Positions 1 to 5,667 of a stretch of 7,080 nucleotides of DNA are shown one piece after another. Numbering within the stretch: the first letter of the stretch is position 1; the number at the start of each line of letters is the position of its first letter. The position numbers and the translations under genes were made by a program. The notes under the pieces are model-generated. The model saw nothing but the letters and a program-made list of their open reading frames with translations. It searched no databases and was not told the DNA's origin. Source of the stretch: Patescibacteria group bacterium (GTDB lineage: Bacteria > Patescibacteriota > Minisyncoccia > Phycocordibacterales > UBA2100); assembly GCA_015489565.1 (NCBI GenBank), contig WFZM01000032.1, positions 1 to 7,080 of the forward strand, written 5' to 3'.

Positions 1-18
1 ATAATGATTTGAGTGTGT

Positions 19-1201
19 ATGACTTTGGAAATACCTACAATAGCAATAAAGCGGGGCGCCTGGTGCCGGCAAGACTACTATAATGTCTCATTTAAATGAG
101 CATTTGGCAGAAAGAGGTTACCATGCTTTCTTTGTACCCGAAGCTGCAACTGATTTAATAAGTGGCCATCAGATCCACCCATCTATGTTTAAAGGCAAAA
201 ATGCTATGCTTGACTTTCAACGCCTTGTTATTGAAAAGCAAATTCAAAATGAAGAATTGGTACTCAGAGCAATAAAGCGTGCCAATTCTTTAACAGCTAA
301 GCCTGTAATCATAGCAGACAGAGGCATAATGGACTCCCTCGCTTACTTTAGAAGGTCCGGCTTAGAGGATATTAAATTTAAACAGTTACTTGAAAAGTTG
401 GGTGCAGGAGATTTAATGTATAATTTAAAAGCCAGGTATGGCCTGGTGGTATTTCTGGAGATTCCTCCAAGAGAGATTTACAATAGAATAAAGGCTAACA
501 ATCCGGCACGCCAGGAAGACTTTGATTCAGCATGGAGAACAAACGAGCTGTTAAAAGGTGCATGGACCGGTTCCAATTTAAAAATAGTAGATAATCCAGA
601 AGGTACTTTTGAAGAAAAGATACGCCGAGCTTTAAGCTTAATAGACAACGAGCTTGGAGACCCTCCTGTAGAGCATGAGCGAAAATTCCTAGTTTCAGAA
701 GATATAAGCTTTCCGACAGGGTTGGAATCAAGACTGTTTAGGATAGAGCAAATTTATTTGCAGAATAATTCCGCTGAAGTTTCATCAGAAAGAGTCCGTG
801 CTATGACTCTTTTGTCAGAGGGTGTAACTTATTACTACCATACTGTAAAATATAAAAAAGCTAAGTTTGGACTTGGAGAAAAAGAGCGGAGAATAAGTAA
901 AGAAGAATTCATAGAGATATTAAGCTCAAGAGAAACTATAGGAAGAGTGATAAAAGACAGGTATTGCTTTGCCAAAGGTTCAAGTCATTTTGAATTGGAT
1001 CTATTTAGAGAACCCAACATTGTTAAGGGTCGAGCCATTGTGGAAATAGAAGGCGGGGAAGATATAAAAGACAAAAAAATCACTTTTCCGGAATTTCTTA
1101 AGATTGGGGAAGAGGTTACAAGCGCAATTAGTAATAAAGCTATAGCTCAAGGAAAGGCCAGTATCTTGGCAGAAAGCCCCCGCATAAAAGTTATATCTTA
1201 A
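19..1201 (+). CDS. P-loop NTPase (NadR/TTD14-like) fused to a CYTH triphosphate-tunnel domain, apparent frameshift near the start
   Basis: Predicted nucleotide-binding kinase/NTPase joined to a CYTH domain, the same domain order as animal TTD14; substrate unknown. The uninterrupted frame with an ATG runs 83-1201 (372 residues, numbered from that ATG). However, the same frame read back from 82 to 50 encodes SGAPGAGKTTI, a textbook Walker A, with a TAA at 47-49 and no start codon. ATG 19-21 in another frame encodes MTLEIPTIAI. Dropping one A from the AAA at 48-50 joins them into MTLEIPTIAI-SGAPGAGKTT. I therefore place the natural start at 19. The NTPase part also shows IIADRG (D79, R80, G81), as in NadR-like kinases. 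The CYTH part starts with E197-x-E199-R-K201, then R237/R239, K256, E268-R-R270, R293, E304-L-D306 and E321-I-E323, so its metal and phosphate residues look intact. The frameshift may be a sequence error or a recent mutation. An ATAAT at the very start of the window could be its -10. Confidence 0.82.
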
Positions 1202-1214
1202 TACAGTAAGTTGT

Positions 1215-1242
1215 TTGAAAACTTTGACCAAAATGCTACAAT
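1215..1242 (+). promoter_or_regulatory. Promoter for the HtrA-like gene (leaderless)
   Basis: The -35 is TTGAAA at 1215-1220. After a 16-base spacer comes the -10 TACAAT at 1237-1242, preceded by TGC (extended -10). Only six bases separate the -10 from the ATG at 1249, so the transcript should start at or next to the initiation codon. No Shine-Dalgarno sequence is present. Confidence 0.6.
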
Positions 1243-1248
1243 ACTTGC

Positions 1249-2205
1249 ATGTCTATTGATATTGAGGATTTAAATAAATCGCAAATAATACTTCTGACTT
1301 TACTGGTAAGCTTTGTCACTTCTATAGCTACGGGTATAGTCACAGTGAGCCTGATGCAAAAAGCGCCCAAAGATGTGGTACGTGTTATGCAAAAAGTCGT
1401 TGAGCGTACAGTAGAAAAAGTTGAAAGCGCCAAGCCAAGCAGTGACCCTAAGCCAACTGAAAAAATAATAGAGAAGACAATAGTTGTAAAAGAAGGTGAC
1501 CTTATAGCCCAAGCCATAGCGGAAAACAGAAACAAAGTTTTAAAGATAATAGATAAAGACAGTGGCCAGTTCTTGGCTTTTGCCATTTCTTTGGACGGAG
1601 CGCACATCTTGAGTGATGCCAATCTGTTGGCTAAAGGGCAGAGTCTACAGGTTCAAAACGCTAAAGGTGAACGTCAAGATATAGAGCTAGTTAAAAGCGG
1701 AGGTGCTCGCGGTCTGGCTCTTTTTAAAGTTTCAGACCCTGCGGCCAAGCTGCCCACGGTTGAGCCAAGCGATGCAAGCGTACAGTTGGGTCAAAGCATT
1801 TTTGCTTTTGTGAGCCCGGCTCTGGACAAGGTTACTCAAGCCATAGTATCTTCTAACGAAGACTCGTTTTTACTCGCAGATATAGATGTTGCTGCAATTC
1901 TGCCGGGCATGCTTATTTTTAACTCAAACGGTCAAGTGCTCGGTATGAGTACCGAAGCCTCTCGCCAGACAGACCCTCAAGCTTTTGTTGGAGCTTCTGC
2001 GATACAAGCCTTTGAAAGCACTAAAGACCAAGAAGCAAACGATGCAACAAATACGCAAAATGACCAAGACGAAGGACAAGGTGCAGACAATACAAATGCA
2101 AGCAGCAGTGCTAATACAAAGAGCTCTTCCGAGCAGGCTGCATCAGCTGCAGACGCACTAGATGATGGCTCTGACACTAAAACTGACTCTGGCAGTAGTA
2201 ACTAA
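1249..2205 (+). CDS. Membrane-anchored HtrA/trypsin-like protein without catalytic residues (pseudoprotease)
   Basis: 318 residues. A short cytoplasmic end is followed by one membrane anchor (about 12-35). A charged, possibly helical stalk follows (KVVERTVEKV, about 40-80), then a trypsin/HtrA-like fold (about 84-255) and a Ser/Ala/Asp/Asn-rich acidic tail (about 256-318). The family match is by pattern. GQFLAFAISLDGAHILSDANLL resembles the HtrA strand that ends in the catalytic His, GLALFKV resembles TDLALLKV, and PGMLIFNSNGQVLGM resembles PGNSGGPLVNLDGEVIGI. On that alignment His becomes N125, Asp becomes G155, and the Ser-containing NSGG block is deleted after G220. I infer a non-proteolytic extracytoplasmic binding or scaffold protein. 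The start is fixed by the promoter, which leaves no room for a leader. It lies directly upstream of the Clp gene on the same strand, but that gene has its own promoter. The family assignment is moderate, since it was made by eye. Confidence 0.8.
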   Translation: MSIDIEDLNKSQIILLTLLVSFVTSIATGIVTVSLMQKAPKDVVRVMQKVVERTVEKVESAKPSSDPKPTEKIIEKTIVVKEGDLIAQAIAENRNKVLKIIDKDSGQFLAFAISLDGAHILSDANLLAKGQSLQVQNAKGERQDIELVKSGGARGLALFKVSDPAAKLPTVEPSDASVQLGQSIFAFVSPALDKVTQAIVSSNEDSFLLADIDVAAILPGMLIFNSNGQVLGMSTEASRQTDPQAFVGASAIQAFESTKDQEANDATNTQNDQDEGQGADNTNASSSANTKSSSEQAASAADALDDGSDTKTDSGSSN

Positions 2206-2217
2206 CTTTAATATATT

Positions 2218-2245
2218 GTAGCCACAAATACTTTACTTGTGCTAC
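2218..2245 (+). promoter_or_regulatory. Inverted repeat over the Clp promoter, CIRCE-like geometry (possible operator or terminator)
   Basis: Arms GTAG(C)CACAA (2218-2227) and TTGTGCTAC (2237-2245) are complementary apart from one bulged C and are separated by 9 bases. The half-sites TAGCCAC and GTGCTA resemble the TAGCAC/GTGCTA cores of the HrcA operator CIRCE, and the 13-base distance between CAC and GTG is the same as in CIRCE. The left arm has one extra C. The repeat covers the -35 (2232-2237). It could instead be the 3' hairpin of the upstream gene, with GAATTTTG following it. Confidence 0.45.
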
Positions 2246-2260
2246 GAATTTTGATAGAAT
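2232..2260 (+). promoter_or_regulatory. Promoter for the Clp ATPase gene
   Basis: The -35 is TTTACT (2232-2237). After a 17-base spacer comes the -10 TAGAAT (2255-2260), preceded by TGA (extended -10). Transcription would start near 2267, giving a leader of about 55 bases. This differs from the leaderless promoters elsewhere in the window. A second, weaker -10-like TAATAA at 2310-2315 could give a leaderless transcript. Confidence 0.55.
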
Positions 2261-2322
2261 AAATTTGCCTGTATCTCAGAACTGTCAGACTTACCGAGTT
2301 TATTAAAAATAATAAAAAGTTT

Positions 2323-4998
2323 ATGCCATTTCCAAATTTCACATCAAGAGCCAAAGAGGCGGTGCACAAAGCGCACCAGCTGGCGGTGGAGCGTGGCCAA
2401 AGTCATGTTAATCCTTTGCACTTACTGGCAGCTATCTTAATGCAAAACGAAAACTTAACCTTGACTATCTTGGAGCAAAAGGAGATAGATTTGAATGAAA
2501 TCCTGGACTCTGCTTTGGATATACTGGATAGCACGGCAGCTCCGGACGCTGTTATGGCTCCGTCTATGCAACTTTACCTTACTCCTGAGCTTGCGCACAT
2601 TCTACAGGAGGCCGCTCCGAGCATAGCGAGCTCATTTAAAGAGCAGTACGTAAACACCGAGCATCTAAGTATTGCCATCTTAAACGAGCCGGCGGAAGCC
2701 GCAGAACTCCTTATCAAGTACAAGATAAACAAAGATGACTTTGCAAAGACTTACAAGGATATAAAAGATGGGCTTATAGAAGTTTCAGGAACCAGCTCAG
2801 CCAGCCAAAACAGGGCTCTGGCAAGATTTGCTCGCTCTTTAACCACTTTGGCCAAAGAAAATAAGCTGGATCCGGTAATAGGACGCGATACGGAAATACG
2901 GCGCGCGATGCAAATTCTCTCAAGAAGAACCAAGAACAATCCTATCTTAATAGGGGAAGCGGGAGTGGGTAAAACCGCCGTGGTAGAGGCAATAGCACAG
3001 AGAATAGCCTCAGGTGACGTTCCGGAATCCTTGCAAGACAAAGAGTTGGCGCTTTTGGATCTGGGACTTTTGGTGGCCGGTACCAAGTTTAGAGGAGAGT
3101 TTGAAGAGCGACTTAAAGCTGTGATAAAAGAAGTGGAACGCTCAAACGGGCAGATAATCCTTTTTATAGATGAAATCCACACAATAGTTGGCGCCGGTTC
3201 CGCCCAAGACTCTCTAGACCTTGCAAATATGCTAAAGCCCGCTCTGGCAAGAGGTGACTTAAGAGTAATAGGCGCTACAACACTGAACGAATATCAAAAA
3301 ACAATAGAAAAAGACCCGGCATTGGGCAGACGCTTCCAGCCTGTTTATATAAACGAGCCCTCACGAGAAGATACTATAGCCATATTGCGTGGACTCAAAG
3401 AAAGATACGAGATATTCCATGGAGTGCGAGTCAAAGACGAAGCTATTGTGTCTGCAGTTGAGCTTTCAAGTCGCTATATAAGTGACAGATATTTACCGGA
3501 TAAAGCTGTAGACTTGATGGATGAGGCAGCAAGTGCTTTGAGGCTCTCTCTTGAAAGTAAGCCCGAAAAACTGGAGGAAGCACACAGAAAGATAATGCGT
3601 CTTGAGATAGAAAGAGAGGCTCTAAAAAAAGACATTAAAAAAGGGGAGACAAAAGCGCGAGCCCGTTTAAGAAAGATAGAAAAGGAAATAGCCGAGCTCA
3701 AAGAAAGTATTCAAGATTTGGAAGCGCGTTGGAAAAGTGAAAAAAATATATTGGATAAGATAAAGCGGATTAAAAAAGAGCGTGATGAGCTAAAACATGA
3801 GGCAGAGCAAATTCAAAATGATGGAGATTTGGCGCGCGCCGCACAAATTCGCTATGTTGACTTACCAAACAAAGAGTTTGAGCTCAAAAGAGAGCTTGAG
3901 CGCTTATCAAAGCTTCAGAAGGAACGCCGTGTCTTAAATGAAGAGATAGACGAGGAGGACATAGCATCGGTCGTCTCTCGCTGGACGGGTATTCCTGTCA
4001 ATAAAATGATGGAAGACGAAGCAGACAAACTCATGGAAATAGAAGAAGAATTAAAAAAGCGTGTTATAGGGCAAGACGAAGCGGTCAGCAAAGTGGCGGA
4101 AGCCGTAAAGCGCGCACGTGCCGGAGTCTCTGACCCGGATAGACCTATAGCCTCTTTTATATTCCTTGGTCCTACCGGTGTTGGTAAAACAGAGCTCACG
4201 AAAGCTTTGGCTAATTACATATTTAACTCTGACGACGCCCTTATAAGGGTTGACATGTCTGAGTTTATGGAGAAGCACTCAGTATCTAAAATGATTGGTT
4301 CACCTCCGGGCTATGTTGGACACGAGGAGGGAGGAGAATTAAGCGAGAAAGTCCGCAGGCGCCCGTACAGTGTGATACTTTTTGACGAGGTGGAAAAAGC
4401 GCATCCCGAGGTCTTTAATATTCTGCTTCAAGTTCTGGACACCGGCTTTTTGAAAGACGCGCAGGGCAGGAAGGTAAACTTCAGAAATACAATAATAATT
4501 TTGACAAGCAACCTGGGAGCAAAACATATACAAAAGATGACTCAGTATGGCTTTTCGGCTGACGAAAATGACTCTTACACTCAAAGTAAAGATAAAGTAC
4601 TTAAAGATCTGCAAGATTTCTTTAAGCCGGAATTTTTGAACCGTATAGATGAAGTGGTGCTCTTTGATGTTTTGAGTAAAAAGTCTTTGGGAGAAATTGC
4701 TGGACTTGAGTTGGCTAAATTACAAGACAGACTGGCGCTTAGGGATATCAAGTTAAGCTTTTCTAAAAAGCTACCGTCTTTTGTTGCTGAGAAATCTTTT
4801 GACCCAAGCATGGGCGCTCGTCCGATAAAGCGTTTTATAGAAAGAGAGATTTCCACTCCACTGGCCAACTTGCTGATTGAGGAGAAAGTTAAAGGACCGG
4901 CCACCGTAAGCGTACAGGTGGGCTCTGACAAAATAAATCTTAAACTTAGAAAAATAAGGGCTAAAAGAGCGCTAAAAAGCGAGCTTAGCTTAGCTTAA
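2323..4998 (+). CDS. clpB: Clp/Hsp100 AAA+ ATPase, ClpB-type middle domain with a ClpC-like D2 loop
   Basis: 891 residues, with two AAA+ domains for ATP-driven protein unfolding or disaggregation in the cytoplasm. The Clp N-domain repeats span about 5-145. D1 has Walker A GEAGVGKT (211-218; Ala replaces the usual Pro), Walker B IILFIDE (278-284) and GRRF with the arginine finger (335-338). A long coiled-coil middle domain (about 401-545) includes GDLARAAQIRY, a ClpB signature. WTGIPV (554-559) leads into D2, with Walker A GPTGVGKT (616-623), Walker B VILFDE (684-689), sensor TSN (728-730), NRIDE (773-777) and sensor 2 GARPIKR (831-837). Between TSN and PEF there is a 40-odd residue segment with YGF at 742-744, where ClpC/ClpA carry their ClpP-docking tripeptide and ClpB has a shorter loop. 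The ClpB name therefore rests on the middle domain; clpC is the alternative. ATG 2323 is the first ATG after the in-frame stop at 2260. No Shine-Dalgarno sequence is seen. Confidence 0.93.
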   Translation: MPFPNFTSRAKEAVHKAHQLAVERGQSHVNPLHLLAAILMQNENLTLTILEQKEIDLNEILDSALDILDSTAAPDAVMAPSMQLYLTPELAHILQEAAPSIASSFKEQYVNTEHLSIAILNEPAEAAELLIKYKINKDDFAKTYKDIKDGLIEVSGTSSASQNRALARFARSLTTLAKENKLDPVIGRDTEIRRAMQILSRRTKNNPILIGEAGVGKTAVVEAIAQRIASGDVPESLQDKELALLDLGLLVAGTKFRGEFEERLKAVIKEVERSNGQIILFIDEIHTIVGAGSAQDSLDLANMLKPALARGDLRVIGATTLNEYQKTIEKDPALGRRFQPVYINEPSREDTIAILRGLKERYEIFHGVRVKDEAIVSAVELSSRYISDRYLPDKAVDLMDEAASALRLSLESKPEKLEEAHRKIMRLEIEREALKKDIKKGETKARARLRKIEKEIAELKESIQDLEARWKSEKNILDKIKRIKKERDELKHEAEQIQNDGDLARAAQIRYVDLPNKEFELKRELERLSKLQKERRVLNEEIDEEDIASVVSRWTGIPVNKMMEDEADKLMEIEEELKKRVIGQDEAVSKVAEAVKRARAGVSDPDRPIASFIFLGPTGVGKTELTKALANYIFNSDDALIRVDMSEFMEKHSVSKMIGSPPGYVGHEEGGELSEKVRRRPYSVILFDEVEKAHPEVFNILLQVLDTGFLKDAQGRKVNFRNTIIILTSNLGAKHIQKMTQYGFSADENDSYTQSKDKVLKDLQDFFKPEFLNRIDEVVLFDVLSKKSLGEIAGLELAKLQDRLALRDIKLSFSKKLPSFVAEKSFDPSMGARPIKRFIEREISTPLANLLIEEKVKGPATVSVQVGSDKINLKLRKIRAKRALKSELSLA

Positions 4999-5043
4999 CC
5001 CCATTCCAAAACTTTAATGCCAAGAGATTTAAGTTTCGGGGAA

Positions 5044-5114
5044 GCAGATGGCTTTTCTTTCGGCTTAGAAAATGCCACACTGGCAAGCAGTGTGGCATTT
5101 GTGCGCCGGGCAGG
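5044..5114. repeat. Module A: leader + hairpin + tRNA-Tyr 3'-end copy
   Basis: Bases 5044-5072 match 5421-5449 at 24 of 29 positions. The hairpin at 5070-5100 follows, and then TTTGTGCGCCGGGCAGG (5098-5114) is identical to 5469-5485, which spans the 3' end of the tRNA-Tyr gene. The order of parts equals module B. Only the hairpin sequence differs, while its ability to fold is kept. Confidence 0.65.
5070..5100 (+). terminator. Perfect 13-bp hairpin downstream of the Clp gene, terminator-like
   Basis: AATGCCACACTG (5071-5082) pairs with CAGTGTGGCATT (5088-5099) around a 5-base loop. A5070-T5100 extends the stem to 13 bp. It is flanked by AAA and TTT but has no long T tract. It may end the Clp transcript. 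It is also the hairpin of repeat module A, immediately followed by a copy of the tRNA-Tyr 3' end. Confidence 0.5.
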
Positions 5115-5126
5115 CCCAGGCAGCAC

Positions 5127-5262
5127 GATGAGCTAAATTGCAAAGCAATCTAGTTTTGAGCTTTCACAATACAAAAACAGTGTTACAGCGTATGAAATAA
5201 TGTAACTAAATATTAAACACTAAAGACACAATCGCGCTTTGCACAATTGTGTACAGCTCATC
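5127..5262. repeat. Inverted-repeat-bounded segment between two tRNA-end copies
   Basis: GATGAGCT (5127-5134) is complementary to AGCTCATC (5255-5262). Further in, AATT/GCAAAGC (5136-5146) is complementary to GCTTTGC/AATT (5236-5248) with small bulges. The segment of about 136 bp carries no gene. It is flanked on both sides by the direct repeat GTGCGCCGGGCAGG (5101-5114 and 5265-5278). It resembles a small non-autonomous element, but no transposase or known terminal sequence supports that. Confidence 0.4.
5133..5157 (+). terminator. AT-rich hairpin followed by TTTT
   Basis: CTA-ATTGC (5133-5141, one mismatch) pairs with GCAAT-TAG (5145-5153) around an AAA loop, followed by TTTT at 5154-5157. 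It is a weak terminator candidate for plus-strand transcription coming out of the Clp gene. Its left arm is shared with the larger inverted repeat, so the two folds compete. Confidence 0.25.
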
Positions 5263-5283
5263 TGGTGCGCCGGGCAGGATTCG
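5263..5283 (-). repeat. tRNA-Tyr 3'-end fragment with encoded CCA
   Basis: GTGCGCCGGGCAGGATTCG (5265-5283) is identical to 5472-5490 of the intact tRNA-Tyr region. Read on the minus strand it is the 3' side of the T arm plus the acceptor strand, and it continues as CACCA, so this fragment carries a CCA tail that the intact gene lacks. Upstream on the minus strand there is no T-stem 5' half (GCAGGTT) and no anticodon arm, so it cannot be a working tRNA. Confidence 0.6.
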
Positions 5284-5354
5284 GCGTCAAGTTCTAAGTA
5301 AAAATTCCGGCTCGCACACTTCGCCAAAATTTTTACTAAGAACTTCCTGCCCGG
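5270..5354. repeat. Long nested hairpin built on the tRNA-end fragment
   Basis: Outer arms CCGGGCAGG (5270-5278) and CCTGCCCGG (5346-5354) pair perfectly. Inner arms 5289-5306 and 5328-5345 form an 18-bp stem with one A-A mismatch (5296/5338). The loop is 5307-5327, and a 10-base bulge (5279-5288) lies on the left side only. The outer left arm is tRNA-Tyr sequence. It could be a structured RNA in either direction or a DNA hairpin; no known family is recognised. Confidence 0.55.
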
Positions 5355-5396
5355 GCTGGCAAGCGTGCCTCCAAGTTTTCGGCACATCTGCCAGCC
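5354..5396. repeat. Second hairpin, adjoining the long one
   Basis: GGCTGGCA (5354-5361) pairs with TGCCAGCC (5389-5396). After a symmetrical 3x3 internal loop, GTGCC (5365-5369) pairs with GGCAC (5381-5385) around an 11-base loop. Next to it, TTCGAATCCT (5398-5407) is an inverted copy of the tRNA T-loop region at 5483-5492. Confidence 0.45.
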
Positions 5397-5410
5397 TTTC
5401 GAATCCTAAC

Positions 5411-5434
5411 GAAAAGCAAAGCAGTTTGCTTTTC
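5411..5434. repeat. Short perfect hairpin in the leader of module B
   Basis: GAAAAGCAAA (5411-5420) and TTTGCTTTTC (5425-5434) form a 10-bp stem around a GCAG tetraloop. It could act as a second, weaker terminator for the minus-strand tRNA transcript. It shares its right half with module B. Confidence 0.4.
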
Positions 5435-5485
5435 TCCCGGCTTACAAAAAACGCGCTAAACGCGCGTTTTTGTGCGCCGGGCAGG
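5421..5485. repeat. Module B: leader + terminator hairpin + 3' end of the intact tRNA-Tyr gene
   Basis: This is the partner of module A: leader 5421-5449, hairpin 5447-5471 and tRNA 3' end 5472-5485. The offset from module A is 377 bases in the leader and 371 in the tRNA end, the difference lying in the hairpin. Because this copy is attached to the complete tRNA, it is the likely original. Confidence 0.65.
5446..5471 (-). terminator. Rho-independent terminator of tRNA-Tyr
   Basis: AAAAACGCGC (5447-5456) pairs with GCGCGTTTTT (5462-5471) around TAAAC. On the minus strand the GC stem starts just after the tRNA 3' end and finishes in six T residues, the classic intrinsic terminator form. Confidence 0.75.
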
Positions 5486-5555
5486 ATTCGAACCTGCGTA
5501 GGCATTTGCCAACGGATTTACAGTCCGTCGCGTTTGACCACTCCGCCACCGACGC
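5473..5555 (-). tRNA. tRNA-Tyr (anticodon GUA)
   Basis: An 83-base class II tRNA read on the minus strand. Acceptor strands GCGTCGG and CCGGCGC pair over seven positions with one T-G wobble, and the discriminator is A. The D arm contains GGCGGAGTGGTCAAACGC. The anticodon arm is ACGGA-CTGTAAA-TCCGT, giving GTA. A long variable arm has GGC-AAAT-GCC, and the T arm is GCAGG-TTCGAAT-CCTGC. CCA is not encoded; the next bases are CAAA, so a CCA-adding enzyme is needed. It has its own promoter and terminator, lies opposite to the neighbouring genes, and its 3' end recurs twice downstream. Confidence 0.96.
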
Positions 5556-5565
5556 GTTGAGCACT

Positions 5566-5593
5566 ATTATACAGATTAATTTCAAAATTGCAA
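5566..5593 (-). promoter_or_regulatory. Promoter of tRNA-Tyr
   Basis: On the minus strand, TTGCAA (5588-5593) and a consensus TATAAT (5566-5571) are separated by 16 bases. The predicted start near 5559 leaves only a few bases before the mature tRNA 5' end at 5555. Confidence 0.7.
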
Positions 5594-5630
5594 AATATAA
5601 TAGTTAAGACCTGTCAGATTGCTGGGTTTT

Positions 5631-5659
5631 TTGAATGATTTTTTTGAGTATGTTATACT
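5631..5659 (+). promoter_or_regulatory. Promoter of the membrane protein-pilin unit (leaderless)
   Basis: TTGAAT (5631-5636), a 17-base spacer, then TATACT (5654-5659) preceded by TGT (extended -10). The ATG at 5668 is eight bases after the -10, so a leaderless mRNA is expected. Confidence 0.65.
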
Positions 5660-5667
5660 AAAGGCGC

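Noticed and set aside
83..85. ATG 83 as the natural start of the NTPase-CYTH protein
   Set aside because: A perfect Walker A lies directly upstream in the same frame, so this ATG is inside the original protein and preceded by a frameshift.
87..100. 14-base palindrome CTCATTTAAATGAG
   Set aside because: It lies inside the coding sequence of a well-supported domain, so it is probably a chance product of the codons.
2282..2289. CTGTCAGA shared with 5611-5618 as a common regulatory site
   Set aside because: It is a single 8-base match without symmetry and at different distances from the promoters. Chance is sufficient.
2269..2322. In-frame N-terminal extension of the Clp protein from CTG 2269
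   Set aside because: The frame is open back to the stop at 2260, but CTG is a poor start and the Clp N-domain begins normally just after ATG 2323.
2751..4931. Several minus-strand open frames inside the Clp gene
   Set aside because: They are shadows of a strongly conserved coding frame and have no recognisable domains or promoters.
5263..5356. tmRNA or a second tRNA on the minus strand ending in CCA
   Set aside because: The T-stem 5' half, T-loop start and anticodon arm are missing, and no tag-like reading frame was seen.
5270..5407. Integron attC site
   Set aside because: There is a long hairpin with a one-sided bulge, but no paired core sites of the RYYYAAC/GTTRRRY type, and no integron integrase or cassette gene.
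5101..5490. CRISPR array
   Set aside because: There are only three copies, with unequal spacing (164 and 207 bases), and the repeat is tRNA sequence.
5249..5560. 103-residue plus-strand open frame (and a 72-residue minus-strand one) over the tRNA region
   Set aside because: It reads through the antisense of tRNA-Tyr and the repeat hairpins. The APGRIRT-like peptide is a known artefact of antisense tRNA translation.
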